A stretch of DNA of 64,000 nucleotides from Holophagaceae bacterium (GTDB taxonomy: Bacteria; Acidobacteriota; Holophagae; Holophagales; Holophagaceae), in assembly GCA_016722505.1 (NCBI GenBank), contig JADKJH010000004.1, positions 124,001-188,000 on the forward strand. The letters run 5' to 3'. The notes under the pieces are model-generated. The model did not search any database. It had not been told where the DNA came from and was given only the letters and a program-made list of their open reading frames with translations. The stretch's first letter is position 1. Each line of letters begins with the position of its first letter. Of this stretch, positions 40,519 through 50,474 are shown in pieces. Made by a program: the position numbers and the translations under genes.

Positions 40519-42358
40519 GGCCTGTCCTCGCTGCATGGAATTCCGAAACTGGTGGCCCCTTCCTCTGCCGAGGTGGCGTGCCTGCGGAAAAGGCCGAAGA
40601 GTTCGCGGCCCATGCTATGGCTGTTGACGAGAGGGTCCAGGGTCGCCGGGATCCTGGAAGCGAGAGCTGACTCGTCCAGGTCCACCCGCAGGATTCCAAG
40701 GTTCGCATCCAATTCCACGAGGTCGCCATCCTGCAGTTTCGCCAGCGCCCGCCGGTCGCGGCCTCCGGGAAAGATGGATTGCGGCTGGGATTTTCCCTGA
40801 AGCCCCTGACATCCGGCCATCCGTGAGCAGCGCGACATTGAACCCTTTGTCCTGCAAATTCACGAGGGCTGGTGTCAGTTTATGCAATTCGGGCATCCCA
40901 TTCGCTCGGGGGCCTTGGAACCGGACGATGGCCACCAGATCCCGGTTCATCCTTCCTGCCGCATAGGCTTCAAGGAGAGCCTCCTGGCTATGGAACACCA
41001 TGGCTGGGGCGAGCACCCACCGATGTTCGGGAAGCACGGCGGAGACCTTGATCACGGCACGCCCGAGATTTCCCGTCAGCAGCCGCAAACCCCCGCTTTC
41101 GGAGAAGGGCTGGCCTGCTGGGCGGAGGATGGATTCATCGAGGCTTTTTTCCGGAGCGCCGCGCCATTTCACATTCTCATCTACGAGCCAAGGCTCCTGG
41201 GCGTAGCGGTGCAGACCCGGTCCCATGATGGTCGCCACATCCTGATGTAGAAGTCCGGCTCCCAATAATTCCTGAATCAGGAACCCCATGCCTCCAGCTG
41301 CATGGAAGTGGTTGATATCTCCTTTTCCGTTGGGGTAGACGCGCATCAGCAACGGCACGTGGGCTGACAGGGTGTCGAAGTCCCTCCCAGTCGATGTGGA
41401 TTCCCGCGGCTCGGGCGATGGCCACCAGATGCATCGTGTGGTTTGTGGATCCTCCTGTGGCCAGGAGGCCCACCAATCCGTTCACAATGGTTTTTTCATC
41501 CACTAGACGGCCCAACGGCGTGTACTCCTTGCTGCCAGCCACGATGGACGCGGCCCGTACTGTCGCGGCCCTCGTGAGGGCTTCGCGGAGCGGAGAGCCT
41601 GGATGGACGAAGGCCGAACCGGGGAGATGCAGGCCCATGATCTCCATCAGCATCTGGTTGCTGTTCGCGGTCCCATAGAAGGTGCAGGTGCCCGCGCCAT
41701 GATAGGACTTGGCTTCCGCATCCAGCAGGGCTTCACGGGGAACCTCCCCGGCCGCGAAACGCTGCCTCATTTTGGCCTTCTCGTCATTAGGAATGCCGCT
41801 GGACATGGGGCCCGCGGGCACGAAGACCGCAGGCAGATGGCCGAATTGCAGCGCTCCGATAAGCATCCCTGGAACGATCTTGTCGCAAACCCCAAGACAC
41901 AGGACCGCATCGAACATGTTGTGGGAAAGGGCGATGGCCGTGGACATCGCGATGACATCCCGCGAGAAGAGCGACAGCTCCATGCCTGGCTGGCCCTGGG
42001 TGATCCCGTCGCACATCGCAGGGACGCCTCCGGCGAACTGCGCGGTGGCGCCGACGGTCCTGGCCGCCTGCTTGATCCACTCAGGGAAGGCCGCCAGGGG
42101 CTGATGGGCTGACAACATGTCGTTGTAGGCGGAAATGATCGCCACGTTTGGACCGATGGGGCCGCGCAATACCGATTTGTCCGAGCCGGGAGACGCGGCG
42201 AATGCATGGGCTTGATTCGCGCAGGAAAGCTCGCAGCGGTGTGGCGCGGATGAGGCCAAGGCTGTCGCGGACTCGATGCGTGACAGATAGGCTTCGCGGG
42301 TGGCGCGGCTGCGGGCTTGGATGCGTGTGGTCACGGATTCTAAGGTTGGATGCAGCAC
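40515..42358 (-). pseudogene. edd: 6-phosphogluconate dehydratase, frameshifted as sequenced
   Basis: Dehydrates 6-phosphogluconate to KDPG with a 4Fe-4S cluster. The ATG at 42358 begins an edd-type N-terminus (GPNVAIISAYNDMLSAHQP, GVPAMCDGITQGQPGMELS). The frame breaks near 41383, where GAGGGAC should probably read GAGGAC, and again near 40790, where short C and G runs seem one base short. Cluster-related motifs C in GVCDKIVPG and AGTCTFYGTANSN are present, and DGRMSGASGK and the tail ending at 40515 follow in the other frames. The protein is complete in all other respects, and the gene lies in an intact pathway operon, so sequencing error is the likely cause. Confidence 0.88.
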
Positions 42359-42397
42359 CGGTTCACCCCTTCAGGGTCAGGCGTTCGTCGCAGAATA

Positions 42398-42412
42398 TGT
42401 AATTTTATTCCA
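42398..42412. promoter_or_regulatory. HexR-like operator 1 (edd side)
   Basis: TGTAATTTTATTCCA, a 6-3-6 dyad with 5 of 6 pairs. It fits the published HexR pattern TGTAATwwwATTACA except for one base in the right arm. Sits 40-54 bp from the edd ATG. Confidence 0.6.
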
Positions 42413-42438
42413 TAAATTTGATATGCGAGTGTCATTTT

Positions 42439-42453
42439 TGAAATATTATTTCA
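42439..42453. promoter_or_regulatory. HexR-like operator 2 (zwf side)
   Basis: TGAAATATTATTTCA, a perfect 6-3-6 dyad that differs from the HexR pattern only at the third base of each arm. It overlaps a TATTAT that could be the zwf -10. It is 41 bp from operator 1 centre to centre, close to four helical turns. Confidence 0.6.
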
Positions 42454-42466
42454 TTGGAGAAAGTCC

Positions 42467-43927
42467 ATGGCTGCTCTACCCGACTTTGACATTGTGCTTT
42501 TTGGGGGAAGCGGAGATCTGGCCATGCGCAAGCTCCTGCCGGCCCTCTACCACTTGTTCCGGGAAGGGATGCTGGCTCCAGGCGCCCGGATCATGTCCTC
42601 GGCCCGCAAAAACATGAGCCTGGCGGAATACAGGGCCTCGGCAAGAACCCAATGCGGTGCCTTTCTTGGCCAGGCCTTCGATGCGGTGAAATGGGAGTCC
42701 TTCTCGGAGCGCCTTTTCTACTTCCCGCTGGATGCCCAGGACTCCGACAGCTACCACTCGCTGAAGGCGGCTCTGAACGAGCATGCCGAGCGGATCCGCG
42801 TATTTTATTTCTCCACGCCTCCGTCCCTGTTTCCGGTCATCTGCTCGAACCTCGGGCGGCACGAACTCATCACGCCGGAATCCAGAGTCGTGCTTGAGAA
42901 ACCGCTGGGCCACGATCTGAAATCATCGTGTGAAATCAACGACCTTGTGGGGGGCTATTTTTCTGAAACTCAAATCTTCCGCATTGACCACTATCTTGGA
43001 AAAGAATCGGTCCAGAACCTCTTGGCTTTGCGTTTCGGCAATGCTTTGTTCGAGCCCCTTTGGCGGCGTGAATGGATCCGGGATGTCCAGATCACGGTAG
43101 CGGAACAGCTCGGCGTGGAAGGACGCGGGGAGTTCTACGACCGGACCGGAGCGCTGCGGGACATGGTGCAGAACCATCTCCTCCAGCTGCTCTGCATCGT
43201 CGCCATGGAACCCCCGTCCAGCATTGATCCCAATGCGATCCGGGATGAAAAGCTCAAGGTGCTGCGCTCTCTGCGTCCATTCACTGCGGAGGACGTGGCC
43301 ACCAAATCGGTTCGGGGACAATACCGGTCCGGCGCGATAAACCATGCGCCGGTGGGTTCCTATACGGATGAGCCGGGCATCAACGCCGAAAGCTCCACCG
43401 AAACGTTTGTGGCGTTGAAAGCCGAGATTGATACGTGGCGATGGGCCGGTGTCCCCTTTTTCCTTCGCAGTGGAAAACGGATGCCCGAAAGGGTCGCCGA
43501 GATCATCGTCAATTTCCGGGAAGTACCGCACTCCATCTTTGATCTTCCATCCAATTCTTTCCGGGCCAACCAACTTGTCATCCGGATGCAGCCGGAAGAA
43601 AGCATGAAGCTATTCCTGCTCGCCAAGAAGCCCGGGGACACCATGGCCTTGGAACAGGCGCATCTGAATCTTGATTTCGCTGGGACCTCCCAGACACGCC
43701 GCCTGGACGCCTACGAGCGTTTGCTGATGGATGCCATCCGTGGAAATCTGACGCTCTTCGTGCGGAGGGACGAGCAGGAAGCTGCCTGGACCTGGGTGGA
43801 GCCCATTCTTTCCGCCTGGTCGGCCAGCCCGGAGCGGCCCAAACTGTATGCCGCTGGAACGTGGGGGCCGGCTGCTTCCACAGTCCTTGCTTCCCGTGAT
43901 GGCCTTGCCTGGAATGAGGAAAGTTGA
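42467..43927 (+). CDS. zwf: Glucose-6-phosphate 1-dehydrogenase
   Basis: Oxidises glucose-6-phosphate to 6-phosphogluconolactone. 486 residues. Dinucleotide loop GGSGDLA at 13-19 and the active-site signature RIDHYLGKE at 172-180, with H175 and K179. The ATG at 42467 is behind GGAGAAAG. First gene of zwf-pgl-hexR-gap; its TGA overlaps the pgl ATG by one base. Divergent from edd across a 108-bp region with the two HexR-like operators, so it is expected to rise when KDPG inactivates HexR. Confidence 0.97.
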   Translation: MAALPDFDIVLFGGSGDLAMRKLLPALYHLFREGMLAPGARIMSSARKNMSLAEYRASARTQCGAFLGQAFDAVKWESFSERLFYFPLDAQDSDSYHSLKAALNEHAERIRVFYFSTPPSLFPVICSNLGRHELITPESRVVLEKPLGHDLKSSCEINDLVGGYFSETQIFRIDHYLGKESVQNLLALRFGNALFEPLWRREWIRDVQITVAEQLGVEGRGEFYDRTGALRDMVQNHLLQLLCIVAMEPPSSIDPNAIRDEKLKVLRSLRPFTAEDVATKSVRGQYRSGAINHAPVGSYTDEPGINAESSTETFVALKAEIDTWRWAGVPFFLRSGKRMPERVAEIIVNFREVPHSIFDLPSNSFRANQLVIRMQPEESMKLFLLAKKPGDTMALEQAHLNLDFAGTSQTRRLDAYERLLMDAIRGNLTLFVRRDEQEAAWTWVEPILSAWSASPERPKLYAAGTWGPAASTVLASRDGLAWNEES

Positions 43928-44619
43928 TGGCCGTGGTGGTACGGAAGTTCCCGGATTTCCCTTCCTGGGTGGCGGCCACGCAGGCCCATATCGTGCGGAA
44001 TCTGGCGGAGGGAATTGGTTTGCGCGGGCAGGCCAGCTTGGTGGTATCTGGTGGGAAAACACCTGTTCCCCTTTTTGAATCACTTGCCGAATGCCCGCTC
44101 GATTGGGATCGGATCACGGTAACCCTTGCGGACGAGCGATGGGTCGCGGCAGATGGCGCCGAGAGCACTGAAAGGCTGGTCCGGTCCCATTTGCTGTGCA
44201 ACGGGGCCGCTGGGGCCAAATTCATTCCTTTGAAGATTGACGATTCAACGTTTGAGACGTGTGTGGCGGATCTTGGCGTCCGCCTGGAGGCTGTCCCAAG
44301 GCCCTTCGACATGGTGGTGCTCGGTCTGGGCGAGGATGGCCACACGGCTTCGCTCTTTCCGGATGCCCCAGAGTTGGAACGGGGGTTCTCGACCCATGAA
44401 GCCGCTCTAATGCTTCATCCCGCAGGACAGGCCAACGCCCGGCTAAGCCTATCCGCCCACTCACTGCTCCAATCCCGCGAAATCATTCTATTTATCCAAG
44501 GGACGGCCAAGCTGCGGATTTTGGAACAGGCCCTGGAACCAGGCCCCATATCTCTGCTCCCTGTGCGCGCGTTCCTGCATCAGGATCAGGTTCCAGTCAC
44601 TGTGTACTGGTCCGCGTGA
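43927..44619 (+). CDS. pgl: 6-phosphogluconolactonase (DevB type)
   Basis: Hydrolyses 6-phosphogluconolactone to 6-phosphogluconate. 230 residues, of the NagB/RpiA-fold DevB class rather than the seven-bladed YbhE class. VSGGKTPVPLFE, the ADERWV signature and GLGEDGHTASLFP are visible. ATG 43927 shares a base with the zwf stop; the TTG one codon before is not needed. Followed 4 bp later by hexR. Confidence 0.95.
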   Translation: MAVVVRKFPDFPSWVAATQAHIVRNLAEGIGLRGQASLVVSGGKTPVPLFESLAECPLDWDRITVTLADERWVAADGAESTERLVRSHLLCNGAAGAKFIPLKIDDSTFETCVADLGVRLEAVPRPFDMVVLGLGEDGHTASLFPDAPELERGFSTHEAALMLHPAGQANARLSLSAHSLLQSREIILFIQGTAKLRILEQALEPGPISLLPVRAFLHQDQVPVTVYWSA

Positions 44620-44623
44620 GCCT

Positions 44624-45493
44624 ATGTCCATGCTGAATCGGATCCAATCCCTCAACAGCGAGTTCTCCCGCTCCGAGCGGAAGATCGCGGACGTGGTGCT
44701 GCGGCGGGCAGCCCAGGTCGCATCGGCGCCTGTGGCGCAAATCGCGAAGTGGGCGGATGTGAGCCAACCCACCGTGGTCAGGTTTTGCCGTCGGCTCGGC
44801 TGTAAGGGAGTCACCGACTTCAAGCTCCAATTGACAAGCAGCCTCGCGTCGGGACTTCCATTTGTGCATGCCCGTATTTCTCCTGGCGATAAGGCCGCCG
44901 GAATCGTATCCAAGGTGTTCGGGTACGCTATGGCGGGGTTGGCGCATACCCGGGAGCATCTTGATGTACCGGCCGTTGAGCAAGCGATCGCAGCCCTGGA
45001 TGGAGCGAGCAGGATCGAGTGCTACGGGATGGGCAATTCTGGAGTGACCGCGATGGATGCCCAGATGAAGCTCTTCCGCTTCGGGATTCCCACGATGTGC
45101 TATACCGATGCGCAGATGCAACGGATGACGGCCGTGCTGCTGCCGCCAGGCGCGGTGGTGCTGGCCATCTCGAATTCAGGACGGACCCGGGCCTTGCTGG
45201 AAGTCGTGGAACTTGCAAAGAGGGCGGGGGCGGCCATCATCGGAATCACCCGGCAGGGAACTCCGCTGGCCAAGGTCTGCGATATTCTTCTGTCGGCGGA
45301 TGTCCCCGAGAACCCAGAGGTGTATGCTCCGATGGTGTCGAGGCTGGTCCACTTGGGGGTCATCGATGTCCTCACAGTTGGCCTGGCGCTGCGCCGAGGC
45401 AGCAGCGCCATCCATCAATTGGAAGCCGTGAAGGCCGCCCTGAAAGCGACCTTGATCGACGAACCAGGCAACAGCAAACGGGAGGCACCATGA
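44624..45493 (+). CDS. hexR: RpiR-family regulator HexR
   Basis: 289 residues. N-terminal RpiR HTH (about 1-77; SERKIADVVLRR, VSQPTVVRFCRRLGCKG) and a C-terminal SIS sugar-phosphate domain (about 120-250; GMGNSGVTAMDAQMKLFRFG, VVLAISNSGRT). HexR in Proteobacteria represses zwf-edd-type genes and is released by KDPG. Location inside zwf-pgl-hexR-gap supports the same role, and the two matching palindromes upstream of zwf give a direct target. Its TGA overlaps the gap ATG. Confidence 0.93.
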   Translation: MSMLNRIQSLNSEFSRSERKIADVVLRRAAQVASAPVAQIAKWADVSQPTVVRFCRRLGCKGVTDFKLQLTSSLASGLPFVHARISPGDKAAGIVSKVFGYAMAGLAHTREHLDVPAVEQAIAALDGASRIECYGMGNSGVTAMDAQMKLFRFGIPTMCYTDAQMQRMTAVLLPPGAVVLAISNSGRTRALLEVVELAKRAGAAIIGITRQGTPLAKVCDILLSADVPENPEVYAPMVSRLVHLGVIDVLTVGLALRRGSSAIHQLEAVKAALKATLIDEPGNSKREAP

Positions 45494-46491
45494 TCAAAAT
45501 CGGCATCAATGGATTCGGGCGCATCGGACGCATGGTATTCCGCGCGGCCCACTATCATTTCCCTGAAATCGAGGTGGTCGGCATCAACGATTTGCTGGAG
45601 CCTGATTACCTTGCCTACATGCTGAAATTCGACTCGGTCCACGGCCAATTCAAGGGCGATGTGTCCGTGGAAGGGAAGGATCTGGTCGTTGATGGAAAGA
45701 AGATCCGCCTGACGGCCTTGAAGAACCCCGCGGAGCTGAAGTGGAACGAAGTGGGCGTCGATGTGGTGGTGGAATCCACGGGCCTGTTCTTGAGCAAGGA
45801 AACCGCTTCCGCGCACCTCACCGCCGGGGCGAAAAAAGTCATTCTGTCAGCACCATCCAAGGACGACACGCCGATGTTTGTCTTTGGGGTGAATGACGAC
45901 ACCTATGCGGGCCAGGAAATCATTTCCAATGCCTCCTGCACCACCAATTGCCTGGCTCCCATCGCCAAGGTGCTGAATGACAGTTTCGGCATCAAGCGCG
46001 GCCTCATGACCACCATCCATGCCGCCACGGCCACGCAGAAAACCGTGGATGGGCCATCCAACAAAGATTGGCGCGGTGGCCGCGGCATCCTGGAGAACAT
46101 CATTCCTTCATCCACGGGCGCAGCCAAGGCGGTGGGCAAGGTGATTCCCGAACTGAATAAGAAACTCACCGGCATGGCGTTCCGGGTGCCCACCTCCGAT
46201 GTCTCTGTGGTGGACCTGACCGTGGAACTCAACCAGGACGCCACCTACGAGCAGATCTGCGCTGCCATGAAAGCGGCATCAGAGGGCCCGATGAAAGGGG
46301 TCCTCGGCTACACCACGGAAAAGGTGGTCTCCACCGATTTACGGGGAGAGAGCTGCACCTCTGTCTTTGACGCCGAGGTGGGCATCGCGCTGGATCCGAC
46401 CTTCGTGAAGATCGTCTCCTGGTATGACAACGAGTGGGGCTACTCCTGCAAGGTTTTGGAGATGGCCCAAGTCATGGCGCGCAAAAGCTAA
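45490..46491 (+). CDS. gap: Glyceraldehyde-3-phosphate dehydrogenase, type I
   Basis: Phosphorylating, NAD-preferring GAPDH (aspartate in INDLLEPD at the end of the second beta strand). 333 residues. Rossmann start INGFGRIGR, catalytic C150 in ASCTTNC, HAATATQKTVDGPS and the substrate loop near NIIPSSTGAAKAVGKV. ATG 45490 has GGAGG at 45481-45485 and overlaps the hexR stop; an alternative start far upstream would run through hexR in another frame. It takes the GAP made by Eda. No pgk or tpi follows, so the rest of lower glycolysis is elsewhere. Confidence 0.96.
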   Translation: MIKIGINGFGRIGRMVFRAAHYHFPEIEVVGINDLLEPDYLAYMLKFDSVHGQFKGDVSVEGKDLVVDGKKIRLTALKNPAELKWNEVGVDVVVESTGLFLSKETASAHLTAGAKKVILSAPSKDDTPMFVFGVNDDTYAGQEIISNASCTTNCLAPIAKVLNDSFGIKRGLMTTIHAATATQKTVDGPSNKDWRGGRGILENIIPSSTGAAKAVGKVIPELNKKLTGMAFRVPTSDVSVVDLTVELNQDATYEQICAAMKAASEGPMKGVLGYTTEKVVSTDLRGESCTSVFDAEVGIALDPTFVKIVSWYDNEWGYSCKVLEMAQVMARKS

Positions 46492-46508
46492 AAAACCGGG
46501 GGTGGCGT

Positions 46509-48797
46509 TTATCGCTTGAAAATGGCTGAGGTGAGGGGGGCCAGTGTCACGGTCCTCCCATCAGCGCTGAGCGTGGCGCTGGATGAAGCTGTGATCGGTG
46601 CCAAGCCTGCTGAACTGCCATCCGCCAAGAGGAGTGCCGCCCCCAGGTCTGCATCAGCTGGAAAGGCATGTGGAACCGAGTCCGCATTGTGGAACACGTA
46701 ATAGGTTCCGGTGTTGTCGGTGGACATGGCCTTGTAGCCGAAGGCCAAGGTGCTGCTGCCCCCTGAACTGGGAGGGATAGAGATCACATTCGCGGCGATG
46801 GAGGTGTCGGGAAGCCGGAAGGCGTTGGTGCTCTTACGTAGGGTGATCAGGCCCGAGGTGTACCCGTACAATTGGTATCCATTCTGGGAAGCCGCGTAGT
46901 TCGTGAATCCGCCAGCGATCGGATCGCCGGAATAAACCGTGGACCATTTCAGCATATTGATCGCATCGGATGCGTTGTACGAATTGTCAACAAAGGTCCG
47001 TGTTCCATTGGACTTCGTGTTGGAAGCCCCTTGGCTGGCCGTGGTCTCCTTGGAGCGGAACATCTCGTCGCCTGCATGGATGAAGGCAACCCCTTGGGAT
47101 GTGAGCAGCACAGCGTATCCCACCTTGGCCCTTTTCAGGATGGTCGCGTCGTTCGCTTTGTTCGAATTCGTGGCCAGTGAAAGCACGTCGTACAAGCACA
47201 GGTTGTCGTGGACGGAGAGAAAGTTGATCACATTATCGGAAGACCCAGGCGCGAAGGCCGGGTTCGTATTGGTCGGCAGGCCGGCGATGTTGGAGAAGAG
47301 GGCAGACGCAGGTTGGGGGGAATCCGTCAGGAAGGCTTTGGCGCCGTCATTGGGATATCCGTTCTTGAAGATCTGGCGGTAGCTGTCCGAGAACATCGCC
47401 ACGTTCAGCCCCTTGAACTGGGCTGAATTGCCTTGATCGCTGCCGGAAGTCGGGTTGTTGTTGTAGTCAGTCGCGGCGCCGGTGTAATAACCGTTCCATC
47501 CCTCGCCGAGGAAGACAACATGCGGATTGATGTCCTTGGCGGCCTGGTAGGCGGCCTTGATGGTCTGGGTGTCCATCACGCCCATGAGATCGAAGCGGAA
47601 ACCATCCACATGGTAGACATTCACCCACTGGACGATGGAATCGAGGATGATCTTCCGGACCATCTTGGATTCGGATTTCACATCATTGCTGCCCGCGCCA
47701 TTCTTGCTGCTTGATCGGTAGTAGTAGCCCGGGAGCGTCGCATCGCCCAGAATGCCATTGTTAGCCGTGTGGTTGTACACGACATCAAGAACGACCCCCA
47801 TGCCTTGTTTGTGAATTTCATTAATGAGTGTTTTCATCTCATTAATACGTGAATTATGATTGATGGGATTCGAGGAGTACATGCCGGAAGGCGTGAAGTA
47901 GTTATGCGGGTCATAACCCCAGTTGTAGTTCGCGCCGGAGGTCTGGCCGGCATTCATCTCGCGCTGGGTGTTCTTCGTTTGGTCGTAATAGTAATTTTCA
48001 AGGGGGCACAGCAGCTGGATATGGGTCACGCCCAGTTTCTGGATGTGGGGCAGGACATCCACCAGGGCCTTGAAGGTTCCCCACTGATGCCCTGCGGCGA
48101 AGCCTGCCAGGACCGGATCCACCGTCAGGTCGCGGATTCCGGCCTCGTAGATGATGGCGTCCCGGTTTGAAAGGAAGGCATAGGGCGCTGGTGTCGCGCC
48201 ATCACCAGCCTTCATCCGCGACCCATCGAAAAAATAGGAAGAACCTGCGTAGTACGACCATCCCCCGTCGGGGGCGATGGCCGAAGGATCCACGATGGCG
48301 CCCTTGCCCACGGAATCGCCAGTGATTGAACTGGAACCTGTGTGCACCCATTGCGCCATGGATCTGGCATAGGGATCCAGCACATAGGTTCCATCCACGT
48401 TGTATACGTAGAAATTCTGCGCAGGGGTCGCGATAGCCGCGCTTGCCCATACGCCCCCGGAGCCCTTCACCAGCGGTATTGAGATCGCCGGAGAGCTAAG
48501 GGGATCATTCCAATTGTTATAGAGCGCTGCGGTGACCGTAGCGGCCTTGGGGTTCCAGTACCGGAAGGTGATGTTCGAGCCGCCCACCGCCACTCCCAGC
48601 GCAGAGCTGGGGACGTTATAGTAGGCGGGGTCCGCAGCTGGGGAGGAGTTGGGATCCTTGTCGATGGAAACAACGTCAGGTGGCGGCTGGGAGCTGTTGC
48701 TACCTCCCCCACCACTGCATCCGATCAGGCCTATGGCACAAGCCGCCAGTAGCGAATAGATTGAATATTCTTTATCGGATTTCGATATTTTGTTCAT
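46509..48797 (-). CDS. pulA: Lipoprotein type I pullulanase (GH13)
   Basis: Cuts alpha-1,6 branches of pullulan and limit dextrins. 762 residues from ATG 48797. A signal peptide with lipobox LIGC and a glycine/serine-rich linker place it on the outer or inner membrane. Next is a beta-sandwich (FRYWNPKAATVTAALYNNW, CBM48-like) and then a GH13 barrel with the type I pullulanase signature YNWGYDP. Catalytic D in GFRFDLMGV, E in LGEGWNGY and D in SVHDNLC are present. It starts 10 bp after glgP and is the last gene of the leftward maltodextrin run. Confidence 0.93.
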   Translation of the reverse strand: MNKISKSDKEYSIYSLLAACAIGLIGCSGGGGSNSSQPPPDVVSIDKDPNSSPAADPAYYNVPSSALGVAVGGSNITFRYWNPKAATVTAALYNNWNDPLSSPAISIPLVKGSGGVWASAAIATPAQNFYVYNVDGTYVLDPYARSMAQWVHTGSSSITGDSVGKGAIVDPSAIAPDGGWSYYAGSSYFFDGSRMKAGDGATPAPYAFLSNRDAIIYEAGIRDLTVDPVLAGFAAGHQWGTFKALVDVLPHIQKLGVTHIQLLCPLENYYYDQTKNTQREMNAGQTSGANYNWGYDPHNYFTPSGMYSSNPINHNSRINEMKTLINEIHKQGMGVVLDVVYNHTANNGILGDATLPGYYYRSSSKNGAGSNDVKSESKMVRKIILDSIVQWVNVYHVDGFRFDLMGVMDTQTIKAAYQAAKDINPHVVFLGEGWNGYYTGAATDYNNNPTSGSDQGNSAQFKGLNVAMFSDSYRQIFKNGYPNDGAKAFLTDSPQPASALFSNIAGLPTNTNPAFAPGSSDNVINFLSVHDNLCLYDVLSLATNSNKANDATILKRAKVGYAVLLTSQGVAFIHAGDEMFRSKETTASQGASNTKSNGTRTFVDNSYNASDAINMLKWSTVYSGDPIAGGFTNYAASQNGYQLYGYTSGLITLRKSTNAFRLPDTSIAANVISIPPSSGGSSTLAFGYKAMSTDNTGTYYVFHNADSVPHAFPADADLGAALLLADGSSAGLAPITASSSATLSADGRTVTLAPLTSAIFKR

Positions 48798-48807
48798 CAG
48801 TTGTCCC

Positions 48808-50457
48808 TCAAGAGCGCCTGTACATCCGCTCGTAGTACTCATCCAACATGCGTTTGACGGCAAATTTACCGCGGGTGCTGCGGATGGATTCCTGCATCAT
48901 GTCGATCCATTTGCCATGGTTTTCGTAGTAGGTGGGCAGCACTTCTTCAGATAGAACCTTCTTAAATGCCTTGAAATCGTGTTTATCCAGCACTGCATCC
49001 TTGGCGCTTTCAAAGCCATCGCCGAACTGCCAGCCGTTGACGCCATGGTCGCAGGCTTCAGGCCACCACCCGTCCAGAATGGAAAGGTTCAGGACGCCAT
49101 TCATTGCTGCCTTCATGCCCGACGTGCCTGAGGCTTCCTTGGGACGGCGGGGGTTGTTCAGCCACACATCGGAGCCGGTGGTGAGCATGCGCCCGATCTC
49201 CATATCGTAGTTTTCCAGGAACACCACACTATTTGGGTATTTCCGGGTCATCTTCACAATATTTTCGACGATGGTTTTGCCATTGTCATCCAGCGGATGT
49301 GATTTCCCTGAAAATACGATCTGGAGTTTTCCACTTTTCAGGAGGGGCTCGATGAATTTCTCCTCGGAGAAGATGAAATTGGAGCGTTTGTAAGGCGCTG
49401 CCCGCCTGGCAAATCCAATGAGCAGGGCTTCAGGGTCAAGCTTCACGCCCGTCCGATCTTTGACGAATTGGATGAGCTTCTTCTTGTTATCCATATGGCG
49501 CCGCCAGAGCGCCTCCTTCGCCCTTTTGGTGCCGTCGAAGGAATTGGAAAGCCCGAGCATTCCTCCATCCACCCAGGTTCCGGTATGGATCGCATTGGTG
49601 ATCCCGATGATTTCACTCCGACCGCTGATATGCGCCCACATCTTGTTGGAAGTGGCGCGGTGGAGATCGGCCACGGCATTGGAGATACGTGACAAACGCA
49701 AGGCGCCCACGGTCATATTGAAGGGACTGCCGCCGAGCTGTTTCAATTGGGTTTTTGTGAGCCCAAGGTTGGCGCCCATGTACATGAGGCGTTCCACTGG
49801 ATGGGATTCATTTCCCTGGAGGATCGGTGTGTGCGTGGTGAACACCACCTCCTCGCGGGTCCTCTTCCAGGCATCCCCGAAGGCCGAACCTCTGGCCATA
49901 CGTTCGCGGATCAGCTCGAACCCTGCGAACAAGGCATGTCCTTCATTGAAATGGTATGCAGAGGGTTTGATTTTCAGGGCTCGCAGCGCGCGGACGCCCC
50001 CGATTCCTAGCACCATCTCCTGGGCGACGCGTTCCTCGCCGAACCAGCCGTATAACTGGCCCGTGATCCAACGCGCCTCGCCATCATTGCCTTCGATGTC
50101 CGTGTCGAGAAGGTACAGTGAATCGACCCCATGGGAGGAATCCACGCGCCATACCTTGACCAGGACATTCCGGCCCTTGATCCCGACTTTGACTGTGATC
50201 CCAGTGTCCTTCAGGGATTCTGGCCCGTAATTTTTATAGGCATCGAAGGATTTCCCCGTCTCTTTTTCGATGTACTGTTCACCGTATCCTTGCTTCCACC
50301 GGATGCCAATTCCAACCACCGGAAAACCATGGTCCTTGGCGCCTTTAAGGTAATCCCCCGCTAAGATCCCCAAACCGCCTGCATAGATCTTGAAATTGCT
50401 TTCAAGGGCGTACTCCATGCAGAAATATGCGACGGTGGGGAGTTTCTTCGTGGCCAT
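48808..50457 (-). CDS. glgP: Alpha-glucan phosphorylase (GT35, short type)
   Basis: Phosphorolysis of alpha-1,4-glucans to glucose-1-phosphate in the cytoplasm. 549 residues, the short class that starts at AYFCMEYALES and lacks the long N-terminal domain of 800-residue phosphorylases. IYAGGLGILAGDYLKGA, FNEGHALFAGFELI, RRPKEASGTSGMK (PLP lysine K449) and DGWWPEA are present. ATG 50457 is behind AAGGAGA. Lies 17 bp after the MalS-like amylase and probably belongs to one operon. Confidence 0.95.
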   Translation of the reverse strand: MATKKLPTVAYFCMEYALESNFKIYAGGLGILAGDYLKGAKDHGFPVVGIGIRWKQGYGEQYIEKETGKSFDAYKNYGPESLKDTGITVKVGIKGRNVLVKVWRVDSSHGVDSLYLLDTDIEGNDGEARWITGQLYGWFGEERVAQEMVLGIGGVRALRALKIKPSAYHFNEGHALFAGFELIRERMARGSAFGDAWKRTREEVVFTTHTPILQGNESHPVERLMYMGANLGLTKTQLKQLGGSPFNMTVGALRLSRISNAVADLHRATSNKMWAHISGRSEIIGITNAIHTGTWVDGGMLGLSNSFDGTKRAKEALWRRHMDNKKKLIQFVKDRTGVKLDPEALLIGFARRAAPYKRSNFIFSEEKFIEPLLKSGKLQIVFSGKSHPLDDNGKTIVENIVKMTRKYPNSVVFLENYDMEIGRMLTTGSDVWLNNPRRPKEASGTSGMKAAMNGVLNLSILDGWWPEACDHGVNGWQFGDGFESAKDAVLDKHDFKAFKKVLSEEVLPTYYENHGKWIDMMQESIRSTRGKFAVKRMLDEYYERMYRRS

Positions 50458-50474
50458 AGGCAATCTCCTTGGAC

